Shown in pieces: positions 9,101 through 16,151 of a stretch of DNA of 64,000 nucleotides. Below the pieces are notes generated by a model that worked only from the letters and a program-made list of their open reading frames with translations, searched no databases and was not told the origin of the DNA. The translations under genes and the position numbers were made by a program. The stretch is from Bilophila wadsworthia ATCC 49260 (GTDB lineage: Bacteria > Desulfobacterota > Desulfovibrionia > Desulfovibrionales > Desulfovibrionaceae), in assembly GCF_000701705.1 (NCBI RefSeq), contig NZ_JNJP01000006.1:1-64000 (forward strand), in the 5' to 3' direction. Within the stretch, counting starts at the first letter, position 1; every line of letters begins with the position of its first letter.

Positions 9101-9250
9101 TCCCAGGACCTTGCCGTATCCCTGAATTTGGTAGCGACTCAAAAAAAAGCTCTCATCAAAGCGCTAAAACAGGATCGGAACAGAGCCAATGCTGTGATGG
9201 AAAAATACCCAAGTTATTTTCTGGAGCGAATGAAAAAGCTTCTACAGTAG
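6128..9250 (+). CDS. hamB: HamB, Hachiman defence helicase
   Basis: About 1040 residues, a superfamily 2 DNA helicase. Visible motifs are Walker A MPTSAGKT (about 266-273), Walker B DEGH (370-373), STLAQGINLP in the second RecA-like domain, and motif VI GRAGR (638-642). An N-terminal domain of about 240 residues and a long C-terminal domain flank the motor, as in HamB. ATG 6128 is chosen over an in-frame ATG at 6104 because CAGGAGGG lies 6 bases upstream and the overlap with hamA is then short. HamB binds and translocates on DNA and controls HamA. The reading frame is intact, unlike many surrounding phage genes. Confidence 0.85.
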   Translation: MRPEQNSQYWLSSTQLEAKMLEYGIPKGLDSPRRVDPAHLFPLSIGLLGDFASAINREEPYLDHHSKLRSNLLFSARFFDSYLQSKLNETPDPYFVILGSASYYLCDLPGSASVLAKWINGDCPDLGGDGLENLLLWLLQGNFRTNFDGSEGLFGRIIDEISKGILRFFEAGKGEGNLLELATELRESVYDFGTPRQLLFGDVIAAVLRKKLENSVWKALPSYSGLPSGKWFQVLQKDSFIKEFWPAQHLLGKADVFKGKSAIIQMPTSAGKTKATELILRSAFLAERASLAIIIAPFRALCHEIKNSLVEAFHNEPTKVDELSDALQTDFEIAELLGHQQILVVTPEKLLYVLRHAPELAAHVGLLVFDEGHQFDSGTRGITYELLLTSLRSMILEGTQKVLISAVISNAEAVGEWLNGEPNVVEGTTLIPTFRSIGFTSWLDQLGRIEYVASRDVEKSEFSVPRVIEKFYLEKKKRERADRFFPEKTDGQAIALYLGLKLVPNGSIAVFCGRKSTAARVCEKAVDIIERGAPLGLPSDFSDAQEVERLTHLYIENLGADAPASQSATHGIFSHHGNTPHGIRLAVEYAMRNGLVRFVVCTSTLAQGINLPIRYLIVTSVYQGGERIKARDFHNLVGRAGRAGMYTEGSILFADSEIYDNRESNNGKWRWNQVKELLNSRNFEPCTSNLLSIFDPIKSDDEKETLPMEALGFAKTYINAPDKVAKLAAKIAAQHGDKGFSQGGVERQIAWRISLICAVESFLLSHGDESEDALSEADVTRLAEGTFAFFLADKQKKAHLRELFQLLARHISANIADPVRRKIYGRTLYGMQDAQAIEGWVKSNADSLLSIVDETEVLDLVWPLLTRHINGGVFTKFDTPEVLKEIAHGWISGKSFSDLLKTIHKRKAKMVCGTRRREFKIDHVVDVCEGTLAYDGALVIGAVCEFIEMLAQDGTRELLSHLQLFQKRLKYGLPTETSIAFYELGFSDRVISQDLAVSLNLVATQKKALIKALKQDRNRANAVMEKYPSYFLERMKKLLQ

Positions 9251-9364
9251 AAATCTAGAACATCGATCCGAACTATATCGCTCTTAATCCTTTTTTAATA
9301 CTGAATGAATTAAGATATAGTAGATAGAGCCGTCCAAAGCGAATCACTTACACGGTGGACTTTT

Positions 9365-9649
9365 CTATCCATTCGCAAACACATTCCCAGACCCCGTAGC
9401 CACAGCGGAACCGCAGGCCACGGGGTCGCCTATTCTGGCTATCTCCATCCCGTTTACGAAGACGTTGGGGGAACCGGCGGCGAGGACGGAGCCGTGGCAT
9501 GTGACGCAGCAATGGGGAGCCCAACTGTCTCCTTGGCGGTGAACGGGAATGCCGTTGACGAAGACATTGGGGCTGGCCCCGGTGGATGGGCGTGAAGGGA
9601 AGCACCCATGCCCCGTACAGACATCCCCGAGGCGGCTGACTCCCGGCAT
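9365..9649 (-). CDS. PAAR-domain spike-tip protein
   Basis: 94 residues that are nearly all PAAR domain: MPGVSRLGDVCTGHGC at the start, two SPNVFVNG repeats and the final SGNVFANG, with His/Cys residues placed to bind one metal ion. Such proteins form the sharpened tip on the central spike of contractile phage tails and type VI secretion. AAGGAGTAGGCC precedes the ATG. It is the last gene of the leftward tail operon, 3 bp after the previous gene. Because the adjacent operon contains gp5-like and gp53-like genes, phage origin is favoured over type VI secretion. Confidence 0.9.
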   Translation of the reverse strand: MPGVSRLGDVCTGHGCFPSRPSTGASPNVFVNGIPVHRQGDSWAPHCCVTCHGSVLAAGSPNVFVNGMEIARIGDPVACGSAVATGSGNVFANG

Positions 9650-9652
9650 GGC

Positions 9653-9880
9653 CTACTCCTTCTCCAATTCTTTCAGGTAAAGGGCGTATCGATCCGCGGG
9701 GTTTTCCTTGTAATGCAGCATACTCACCTTCAGGAGGGCATCGGATGCCCCGGATCCTCTCAGGCAGCATTCCCATTGTCCTATATTGGACTCGGCGATC
9801 TGTCTGAGGAGTAGGGTGTGCGTTTCAAGAGCGTCGGCGATACGCTCCAACTGTTCTGCTACGCCAGTGGTTTGACTCAT
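9653..9880 (-). CDS. Small tail-operon protein, unknown
   Basis: 75 residues, N-terminal half helical and probably coiled coil (VAEQLERIADALETHTLLLRQ). Two cysteines at CC (about 38-39). It sits between the gp5-like gene and the PAAR gene and is tightly spaced to both, so a role in spike assembly is likely but not shown. No family recognised. Confidence 0.65.
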   Translation of the reverse strand: MSQTTGVAEQLERIADALETHTLLLRQIAESNIGQWECCLRGSGASDALLKVSMLHYKENPADRYALYLKELEKE

Positions 9881-9890
9881 TCTTAAACCT

Positions 9891-10520
9891 TTAGTTGAAG
9901 TCTATCCGGGGGGATTGTGCCTTGATGTTCCCCGGCGTCATTTCAAGGGATGATGCCCCGCACGTCATTTTGATCCGCGTGGGGGCGGACATGGTGATCG
10001 CATTCTCACCGTGGAGCAGGATGGTTCCGTCCGGGAGGATTTCTATGGCTGTTCCGCTGGAAAGCTGCGTCACTCGGATGGAGCCGCCTTGCGTGAGCTG
10101 GATCAATCCATTGTGCTGTTTGAAGACGACATCTTCGGCGTATCCCGGCGTATCCGGAGCGGGCTCACCTTCCGCGCGCTTGTGCTGGTAGGAATCAGGC
10201 CCTTGCCAGACGTCATCGGGCAGATTGGGCTTCCCTCCCGGCATGGATGAGGCCGCCGCGACGATGATCGGCTGGCGGCTGTCGCCGGCGTCAAATCGGA
10301 CCCATACGATATCCCCTACCTGTACGGGGATGATGCCGCCGTTTCCGGGCCGGGAGCCGAGGGGAAGCTGATAGGTGGCCCATGGGAGGTATTTATCGGG
10401 GATCCCCGAGAATATCTCGGCCACACGTACCTGTACGCGCATCTGTTTCTTGGGGTCTTGTTTACTGATCACAGTCCCCCGGTACGTCCCCTCATATTTT
10501 TTAGGCTGAGGCAAGATCAA
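9891..10520 (-). CDS. Baseplate central-spike protein with gp5-like OB domain
   Basis: 209 residues. Residues about 8-90 look like the gp5/VgrG-type OB fold (GTVISKQDPKKQMRVQVRV, then VGDIVWVRFDAGDSRQPII). The C-terminal part has regular short beta repeats ending in IKMTCGASSLEMTPGNIKA, the pattern of a triple-stranded beta-helix spike. No lysozyme domain lies between them, unlike T4 gp5. The start appears to be TTG at 10520, directly behind AAGGGGGTGA and overlapping the end of the upstream gene. It would form the needle that carries the PAAR tip. Confidence 0.75.
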   Translation of the reverse strand: MILPQPKKYEGTYRGTVISKQDPKKQMRVQVRVAEIFSGIPDKYLPWATYQLPLGSRPGNGGIIPVQVGDIVWVRFDAGDSRQPIIVAAASSMPGGKPNLPDDVWQGPDSYQHKRAEGEPAPDTPGYAEDVVFKQHNGLIQLTQGGSIRVTQLSSGTAIEILPDGTILLHGENAITMSAPTRIKMTCGASSLEMTPGNIKAQSPRIDFN

Positions 10521-11478
10521 TCACCCCCTTTACCCGGCATTGAAATTTTTGGCTGTAATAGGAATGGGCTACGGCACTTACAAGGATTTTCCCGGGGAGC
10601 CTCTCGTCAAGCGGCCGTTCTGGATTCGCGGTATGCCACAGGCATTTGATGACCTGCCCGGGCCGCAGGGCTCCATTTCCCTCGCAGTAGTAGTCGATGA
10701 CATCGACTGTGCTGACGCTGTTGTTTTTGAGGGTGATGGGGTTTTGGCTTGCCGTGAATGCGGGTACGCCGCCACCGCCGATGCTTCCCTTTTCAAAGTT
10801 GAATCCGGAATAGTTCTTTTGGATGCCTTCCTGGAGTTCGGTCGTTCGGCTTGGCTGGCGATAGGCGGCAATGGTGTATTGCTCATCCGATTTGTCGTGA
10901 TGGTAGGTAAAGGCGGGTTCCACTTTCCAGAGTTCCTGAAACCGCTGGAAATGGAGCGTATCCCGATCTGCCCATACCAGTGCCCCTTTCTCTACGGCAA
11001 TCTGGCGCAACAGCCGGGAAGGGCGCTCCCCGGCAAGGCAGTGATAATCCTCAACGATGGGAAATTTTCCTATGTCGAGTTTCAATCCTTTGATGTAGTA
11101 GGGAAGAATTTCGGTTATGGATTTTTGAATGAAGCTTTTTGAAACGGTTACAAAGCATTTTGCTTGGTATACAGATGTGCTCATGAGCTGCATTTTGATG
11201 AAATGGCCGTTCGACTGCATTTTAAGAAGGGTGAAGGCCATATTGGCGTCGAGGCGATCTGATGCAAAGGAATCCGTGAGGGTCACGGAGAGCGTATCAA
11301 GTTCTTTGACCTTGAGTCCGTCGCGCAGATATGAGTATGGATCCATCATGGTGAGCAAGAGCTTGGGGCCGTCTAGGGACAGGGTTTCAATGAAAGTTCC
11401 CTCTTCGATGTAGCCGAGATCAAATTCCTGCCCGGATTGATCATGACATATCTTTTTGAATATATTGTTATTATACAT
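10501..11478 (-). CDS. Baseplate hub-like tail protein
   Basis: 325 residues from ATG 11478 (MYNNNIFKKICHDQ), 4 bp after the stop of the preceding gene. Its position immediately before the gp5-like spike gene is that of the hub (T4 gp27 / P2 gpD-like) in contractile tails. Alternating beta-rich segments (YIEEGTFIETLSLDG, LDTLSVTLTDSF) fit the hub fold. I could not recognise specific hub motifs, so the call rests on context and size. Confidence 0.5.
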   Translation of the reverse strand: MYNNNIFKKICHDQSGQEFDLGYIEEGTFIETLSLDGPKLLLTMMDPYSYLRDGLKVKELDTLSVTLTDSFASDRLDANMAFTLLKMQSNGHFIKMQLMSTSVYQAKCFVTVSKSFIQKSITEILPYYIKGLKLDIGKFPIVEDYHCLAGERPSRLLRQIAVEKGALVWADRDTLHFQRFQELWKVEPAFTYHHDKSDEQYTIAAYRQPSRTTELQEGIQKNYSGFNFEKGSIGGGGVPAFTASQNPITLKNNSVSTVDVIDYYCEGNGALRPGQVIKCLWHTANPERPLDERLPGKILVSAVAHSYYSQKFQCRVKGVIDLASA

Positions 11479-11482
11479 GGCG

Positions 11483-12166
11483 TTATATGGTTGACCCGAT
11501 AGACTGGAAGCGTTCGAAGGTTTCTGGGCTCTCGCGATAGTAAAGCACCTGGGTTTTGACCATGGCCAGCGTCCGTGCCGCCCATAACCGTCCATCACCC
11601 TGATCCGTGCTGGCGCTGTCGGTAGCTATGTCCCGCGTCGCCGTCAAAAAGGCCTTCACTTCCATATCCGGCTTTCCGTCTCCCAGGGGATACCGCACGG
11701 TGAACCGGCTGTGCCGCCTTCCGAATTGGCCGATATACGCCCACCATGCGATGGTCAGGTTATCAAGCGTCGGCTTGTCCCAGGCGCAAAAGGCGATAGA
11801 GTACGAAATCTCTACAGGCACGGCGGTGAGCTTGATTTTGGTTGTTCCCCCATCGGAATAACGGGTTAAATCGTACGAGCGGGGTTTCTCGTCGCTTCCA
11901 CTCAGCCCCGGAGAACGGTAGTAGGCGATTACCGGGAGATCCGGCAGGGCGTTCCCATTTGATACCTTCCCGGCGATTCGTATCAGGAGGGTCCGTAGGT
12001 CTTCGTTATCGGCCCGGAAAATTTTGGTGGCATTATCCCGGCTGAGGAAACGCTGAAAAGCTGCGGGGCCGCGGGGGGCCAAACCTTCATAGGCGGCGAC
12101 AAGAACGCGCCCGAATCCGAAGTCAACGGCTTGGAGATCGGAAACGGTATTGGCTGCGGCCATCAT
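11483..12166 (-). CDS. Tail/baseplate operon protein, unknown
   Basis: 227 residues. The start overlaps the stop of the upstream gene. The sequence is mixed alpha/beta with an N-terminal MMAAANTVSDLQAVDFGFGR. A central part LTAVPVEISYSIAFCAWDK followed by RHSRFTVRYPLGDGKPDMEVKAF-like beta strands is typical of virion structural proteins. No family recognised; a baseplate wedge or tail-tube-initiator role is possible. Confidence 0.55.
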   Translation of the reverse strand: MMAAANTVSDLQAVDFGFGRVLVAAYEGLAPRGPAAFQRFLSRDNATKIFRADNEDLRTLLIRIAGKVSNGNALPDLPVIAYYRSPGLSGSDEKPRSYDLTRYSDGGTTKIKLTAVPVEISYSIAFCAWDKPTLDNLTIAWWAYIGQFGRRHSRFTVRYPLGDGKPDMEVKAFLTATRDIATDSASTDQGDGRLWAARTLAMVKTQVLYYRESPETFERFQSIGSTI

Positions 12167-12726
12167 AATACTCCTACGATATCATCTTGCGGGCTGCCGG
12201 GCTGCAGTGGGCCTTCCTCTTCCGGTGCGGCGGCCGGGACTTCACCGAGTGCCGGGAGGGGAAGGCAGGTGTGCACGAGCCCGACGCCCAATGTCCTTCC
12301 GATAGGGGCACTGTCCATGATGTAGACCGTTCGGGGTTCCGGCTCTTCGGCGTCCAGTGTCGGGAACTCAAGCCACTGAATAAGGGAATACTTGCGGGCG
12401 CCGGGAACGGACAGGATGATGCGCATAGGCTGTGATGCGCCGATGAAGTTTTCTGCCAGGGCGGACGAGAGGACGCCGAAGGCCAGCGCGTCATCCGGCA
12501 CTATGCGCGCCCGTGCCTGGATAGGCTTCTCATAGCTCTGCGCCCGTTCTCCGCTTTCGATGGAGCCGACGACATCCTGTTCGACCGTCACCTGTTCGTC
12601 GTGGCTGGAATCCTTGGCGATCCACACGAGGCAGTCGAAGGCCTCGGGGGACGCCGCCAGCAGCGTGGAGAGGTCCTGTTTCAGCACGCGGCCCGGTTGT
12701 CGGTAATCTCTGGGGGCGATGGTCAT
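12163..12726 (-). CDS. Tail/baseplate operon protein, unknown
   Basis: 187 residues. The start ATG overlaps the stop of the preceding gene (ATGA arrangement). The final 40 residues are rich in proline, alanine and glutamate (EVPAAAPEEEGPLQPGSP) and probably disordered. The central part has beta-strand character (PMRIILSVPGARKYSLIQW). No family recognised; the operon position suggests a baseplate component. Confidence 0.55.
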   Translation of the reverse strand: MTIAPRDYRQPGRVLKQDLSTLLAASPEAFDCLVWIAKDSSHDEQVTVEQDVVGSIESGERAQSYEKPIQARARIVPDDALAFGVLSSALAENFIGASQPMRIILSVPGARKYSLIQWLEFPTLDAEEPEPRTVYIMDSAPIGRTLGVGLVHTCLPLPALGEVPAAAPEEEGPLQPGSPQDDIVGVL

Positions 12727-13850
12727 AGCCGGATACCTTCCTCTTTCATGATGGCGCGGACTTCATCTTGGGAAATTTTGTAGTGCTCAGACGTTGTTGC
12801 GATTATTTTTGCAGATGTTGTTGCCCCTGGGATAGCATGGAGCAGTGCGGAAGCGGCTTGCAGAGCCTTGACCAGCATCTTTCTGGCGTCAGGGCTCATG
12901 GGTGCGGCGGTGCGCGTTGAGAGTTGCGTGCCTCCCGGCTTTCTTCGTGGCCTGAGGTTTTTCCGGGCGTTCCGGGCTTCCGGCGTCGAAACGACCTGTT
13001 TGGCCTCCCGCATGAATTTCTTGAGGGCGGCGCGGGATTCCGGCGTTTGGCCTGTAATGCCGCGCGCCCGGGAAACCTGCTTGAGTTCTTGCTGGTTGAA
13101 CAGGCGCGCCCGGGGATCGGCGAACCCGACAGAAGCCGACTGACGCTCCAGTTCGCGAGAAAGGACAGTATGGATGGCGTTTGTTTTCAAGACGCGCAGG
13201 ACTTTCAGGACGTGCTTGCAGCAGCATCCCGTCAGGCCGGGGTTACGGATTTTTGGGAAGTCCTGTTCTTTTGGGGGATTGATGGCGAAGCCACCGATCT
13301 GCGTGAGGTAGCGATACCAGTACTGGTGGCGCCCACATGCGCAGTCAAATGATATCCGCCCGGTAGCCGCTTCCTTTGCTGCGATGAGTGGGTTCAGGTA
13401 GGGGTTGTGTAGGTGCTTTTCCCAGTCCTCAAGGCGTACGCGGACAAGGTAGTAGGGGTTGATATTCCCCTGCACCTGGAAGAACAGCATATTTCCGCTC
13501 ACCTTGTAGAGCAGGGCGGATTTCACTTCCTGTGAACGCTGGCGGTCGGCTTCCCGTGACGCGTTTTCCAGTTGGGCCAGCGGCACGCCCCGGGTTTCTG
13601 GCCGGAAAGCCTTGTCCGCGCGCTCCCTCGCTTCAACGAACCGCTTGAGGTCGTCTACGGTGTAGGAAACCGTCGCCCCTTTTCTGCCGTAAGCTAAGAC
13701 GAGGTCTGTACCGGATTTGATGTGTTTCCGGAGCAGCGCCGGAGTGAGCAGGCCTACCGCCTCTGCACGGTGCTCTCCCGCGTCCTGCCTTTCCTTTCTG
13801 GCCTCCCTGTCGAACTCCTTGGCCATTTGTTGAAGTTCTTTCCAGTTCAT
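12723..13850 (-). CDS. Baseplate-operon protein with SWIM-like Cys/His site
   Basis: 375 residues from ATG 13850, overlapping the previous stop as ATGA. Residues about 168-213 carry CACGRH (C170, C172, H175) and CCCKH (C209-C211, H213), close to the CxC...CxH pattern of SWIM zinc fingers, a rare thing in a tail operon. The C-terminal 120 residues are basic and helical (RPRRKPGG, then SPDARKMLVKALQAAS). It could be a DNA- or zinc-binding structural protein, or a protein injected with the DNA. Function unknown. Confidence 0.55.
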   Translation of the reverse strand: MNWKELQQMAKEFDREARKERQDAGEHRAEAVGLLTPALLRKHIKSGTDLVLAYGRKGATVSYTVDDLKRFVEARERADKAFRPETRGVPLAQLENASREADRQRSQEVKSALLYKVSGNMLFFQVQGNINPYYLVRVRLEDWEKHLHNPYLNPLIAAKEAATGRISFDCACGRHQYWYRYLTQIGGFAINPPKEQDFPKIRNPGLTGCCCKHVLKVLRVLKTNAIHTVLSRELERQSASVGFADPRARLFNQQELKQVSRARGITGQTPESRAALKKFMREAKQVVSTPEARNARKNLRPRRKPGGTQLSTRTAAPMSPDARKMLVKALQAASALLHAIPGATTSAKIIATTSEHYKISQDEVRAIMKEEGIRL

Positions 13851-14191
13851 TTTCCAATCCCCTGCGTTTCCATCTCCGCATAGTGCCGGATGCGTTCCCT
13901 CAGCCATGCCGTAGTGGGGAGCGTCAGCACTGTGCCTGCCTCCACCCGTTCTCTGGGGTCATCAAGGGCTGCGGCGATCATGATCACCCATTTCAGCGTA
14001 TCCATGCTGTACGCCCGGTAGGCGATCAGTTCCGGCATGAGCGTTTCCGAGGGTTGGATTTCGTATGTGAACCAGTTCTTTTCGAGGTCCTTTGTCTGGG
14101 CGGCGCGGATTTCCCGATATAATTCCGCTCGGAGCAGTACGTCTTTGATGTTTTCCGGGGAGAGTCTTCCTCCGGTCGAGTCGATAGCCAT
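13847..14191 (-). CDS. Baseplate wedge protein, gp53-like
   Basis: 114 residues from ATG 14191 (AGGTG upstream). The core NWFTYEIQPSETLMPELIAY then MDTLKWVIMIAAALDDPRE and GTVLTLP is the pattern of T4 gp53-family wedge proteins, small LysM-like proteins found at the baseplate periphery. It is the second gene of the tail operon and overlaps the next by 4 bp. Recognition is by sequence pattern from memory, not by search. Confidence 0.65.
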   Translation of the reverse strand: MAIDSTGGRLSPENIKDVLLRAELYREIRAAQTKDLEKNWFTYEIQPSETLMPELIAYRAYSMDTLKWVIMIAAALDDPRERVEAGTVLTLPTTAWLRERIRHYAEMETQGIGK

Positions 14192-14198
14192 AGGGCAC

Positions 14199-14858
14199 CT
14201 ACCGTGGATAGGAAAGTGGAGTTCCAGCGTGAACGGAGCGTTCAAAGTCCCGTTGGCGGAACTCGTCATAGCCGGTCGTGATGGCAAAGAAGGAGTCCAA
14301 CGGAGATTGGGGAGACGGCCGGTTGGACTGGGAAGCCTTGGCAAATTCATTCAGCCATCTATCGGAGAAGGGAAGCTCCATCACGGCCCCGGCGACGCAC
14401 ATGAGGATGGCCTTGTGCCCGCCGGTCATCCGGTTCCAGTCCACATCATAGACGAGCCGCCCCCTTTCATCGTGCCGGAAGTTGACTATCGCCATGTCGC
14501 CTTTGCGGATGGCGTGGGTTTCGACGCCGCGGTCGAGCATGAGGTTTCCAACCGCATCGAGGGAGTAATACCAGTCCAGGCAGTGCTGGAGCATGGTGCG
14601 TCCATCGTCCATGATCTCGTCAAAGTTGAAGGAGACGGCGTGAGGGGAAAAGTTGTGCGTCCGATCCTCCACGATTACGGCGAACCCCTTTTCCGTCTTT
14701 TCTTCGATGTCCTTGAGGAGCTTGTTTTTCCATTCCATTGGAGGTCCGGAGATGGGCAGGCAGTGCGTAACGACCAGCACGCCATCGGTATAGAGGGCGT
14801 GCGCACGGAACTTCCGTTCGGATTCGAGGGCTATGGAGAGGATTTTTTTGTCTTGCAT
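14199..14858 (-). CDS. First gene of the leftward tail operon, unknown
   Basis: 219 residues from ATG 14858 (MQDKKILSIALESERKFR), with GTGGGG upstream. A longer frame to 14996 exists, but it would run through the 21-bp repeat and the brnT promoter, so the shorter start is preferred. No family recognised. Conserved-looking part: HNFSPHAVSFNFDEIMDDG (about residues 69-87). It lies 7 bp before the gp53-like gene, suggesting a structural or assembly role. Confidence 0.55.
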   Translation of the reverse strand: MQDKKILSIALESERKFRAHALYTDGVLVVTHCLPISGPPMEWKNKLLKDIEEKTEKGFAVIVEDRTHNFSPHAVSFNFDEIMDDGRTMLQHCLDWYYSLDAVGNLMLDRGVETHAIRKGDMAIVNFRHDERGRLVYDVDWNRMTGGHKAILMCVAGAVMELPFSDRWLNEFAKASQSNRPSPQSPLDSFFAITTGYDEFRQRDFERSVHAGTPLSYPR

Positions 14859-14901
14859 CACCCCACGATAAGGCAAATCGTAGAGAACTTCAGGAAAGAC
14901 C

Positions 14902-14922
14902 CCCGTAAATACGGCATATCTA
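14902..14922 (-). repeat. 21-bp repeat, right copy (inverted partner at 5065)
   Basis: Exact reverse complement of 5065-5085. It lies 44-64 bp upstream of the tail operon start (14858) and 67 bp upstream of the brnT start (14989), in a divergent promoter region. A second, related CGGAAATACCG element follows immediately at 14923-14933, hinting at more than one half-site. Confidence 0.7.
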
Positions 14923-14952
14923 CGGAAATACCGAACATCGTTGAAAGGATAT

Positions 14953-14973
14953 CTTGACTGTAATACAAAAAGT
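14953..14973 (+). promoter_or_regulatory. Candidate brnT promoter with palindromic -10 area
   Basis: TTGACT at 14953-14958 is followed about 15 bases later by TATACA, just upstream of the brnT start. The -10 area contains the palindrome GTATATAC, a reasonable site for the autorepression that BrnA antitoxins exert. The short spacing makes it a moderate candidate. Confidence 0.4.
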
Positions 14974-14988
14974 ATATACATCCAGGGC

Positions 14989-15290
14989 ATGGACACGCTT
15001 CATCAAACACCATTCGGCTCATTTGAGTGGGATTCTAGAAAAAACGATGCCAATATCGAAAAACACGGCCTTGACTTCGTGGACGTGGTGTTGGTCTTTC
15101 AGGATTCCTACGCGCGTATCGAATATGACCCCAAACATAGTGAAGGTGAAGAGCGCTACAGGATTACAGGCTCAATTAAAGGTATTTTGTAGTAGTGGTC
15201 ATTTTCACGGATCGAAACAATGTTACACGGATCATCTCTGCCCGTAGAGCTACAAGGCAGGAGGTGAAAGATTATGAACGAAGATTCTAG
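14989..15290 (+). pseudogene. brnT: BrnT-type RNase toxin, frameshifted
   Basis: The N-terminal two thirds match BrnT (SFEWDSRKNDANIEKHGLDF, then YDPKHSEGEERYRITGSIKG). At about 15188 the frame runs into two stops. The rest of the toxin is intact one frame over: VVVIFTDRNNVTRIISARRA then TRQEVKDYERRF, ending at 15290 and overlapping brnA. One missing base (or two extra) near 15188-15192 explains it. BrnT is a ribonuclease that blocks translation; it is presumably inactive here unless the shift is programmed or an error. Confidence 0.85.
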
Positions 15291-15600
15291 AACTGATTGG
15301 AAGCGAGTCCTGAATATGACGGATGCGGAAGTAACGGCCAATGCCTTGAAAGACCCAGACAGTCTTCCTCTTCCCCCTGCTGGTGGAACCAAGGAAATCC
15401 ATCTCTCCGAAGAGGATGGTGCCACCTTGCTGGAACGTTTCCGCAAGGCTCTTGAACGGGAAAGAAAAGTCCTTATTTCTGTAAGATACGATGCGGATAT
15501 TGTGCGTTGGTATAAGGCGAAGGGAAAGGGATATCAGTCTGTCATGAATGCGGCTCTACGTGCCTGCATGGAAGCGGAACAGGCGGCGATGAAGTACTGA
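15274..15600 (+). CDS. brnA: BrnA-type antitoxin
   Basis: 108 residues. The C-terminal half (SVRYDADIVRWYKAKGKGYQ, then SVMNAALRACME) is the ribbon-helix-helix DNA-binding region typical of BrnA, which binds BrnT and represses the operon. AGGAGGTG precedes the ATG by 8 bases. Its start overlaps the out-of-frame end of brnT by 17 bp, as in intact brnTA operons. The intact antitoxin with a broken toxin is a common decay route, since loss of the toxin is harmless. Confidence 0.9.
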   Translation: MNEDSRTDWKRVLNMTDAEVTANALKDPDSLPLPPAGGTKEIHLSEEDGATLLERFRKALERERKVLISVRYDADIVRWYKAKGKGYQSVMNAALRACMEAEQAAMKY

Positions 15601-15646
15601 TACTGGGAAGCGTTGAACCTGCAAAGAGGTTCATGTTAGAATATAT

Positions 15647-15682
15647 GGGGCAAGGGCGGGGAGTATTCTCCGCCCTTGCCCC
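15647..15682. repeat. 13-bp perfect hairpin downstream of brnA
   Basis: Arms 15647-15659 and 15670-15682 (GGGGCAAGGGCGG and its complement) around a 10-base loop. There is no U-run behind it in either direction. It may be an incomplete terminator or a stabilising 3' structure for brnTA mRNA. Confidence 0.6.
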
Positions 15683-15686
15683 AAGG

Positions 15687-15736
15687 AAAACCTTGTAAAT
15701 GGACAAATTTCGAAATTTGTCCATTTACAAGGTTTT
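15687..15736. repeat. 50-bp perfect palindrome, likely bidirectional terminator
   Basis: Perfect symmetry of 25 bases per arm about the centre 15711/15712 (TTTCGAAA), with AAAACC at the left end and GGTTTT at the right end. It lies between the converging brnA and the minus-strand gene at 15774. A run of six T on the right end fits a terminator. Arms this long and exact are unusual for a terminator, so a recombination or hairpin-processing site is an alternative. Confidence 0.8.
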
Positions 15737-15773
15737 TTACATTAATATCCCGTTGACTATAGCTCAGTGTGTT

Positions 15774-16151
15774 TCATGGAAGAATCCATTTTTTCGAGTC
15801 TCTGTTCTGGACAAGAGAGTATTCCCCCGACTCGGCTTCAAAAAGCCACCAGTCAGGGCTGATCCGTTTTGCCCTTCCGATGCCGGTGGTTTCCGAGGTC
15901 CGGGGAGCAGCTATCTGGACGTCAAGAGAGTCCGCCTTGAGACCGGCCCAAAACGCCTCAAATCCTCGATAGCGCATGAAGGAATCAAGCCACCGTCCAC
16001 TCCAAAATTCCTCACGGGAAAGGGTCTGCATATTGAAAGAAATTTTATTGAAACGCTGGCTTACATAATCTTCTCTGGCGATGAGCAGATTATCTCCGGT
16101 CGAATCGCCAAAAAGGAGAAAAGGACCTATGGGCATCATAGTGACGCTCAT
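15774..16151 (-). CDS. Uncharacterised phage-region protein
   Basis: 125 residues (MSVTMMPIGPFLLFGDSTGD at the start, ending DSKKWILP). Aromatic-rich middle (REEFWSGRWLDSFMRYRGF, FEAFWAGL) and a Trp-Trp pair (PDWWLF). The start ATG overlaps the stop of a 21-codon frame upstream, so the two may be translationally coupled. No family recognised. Direction and spacing place it with the minus-strand phage genes. Confidence 0.5.
   Translation of the reverse strand: MSVTMMPIGPFLLFGDSTGDNLLIAREDYVSQRFNKISFNMQTLSREEFWSGRWLDSFMRYRGFEAFWAGLKADSLDVQIAAPRTSETTGIGRAKRISPDWWLFEAESGEYSLVQNRDSKKWILP

Noticed and set aside
9365..10520. Type VI secretion spike
   Set aside because: PAAR and OB-domain genes also occur in T6SS, but the gp53-like and overlapping tail genes fit a phage baseplate, and no T6SS genes are present.
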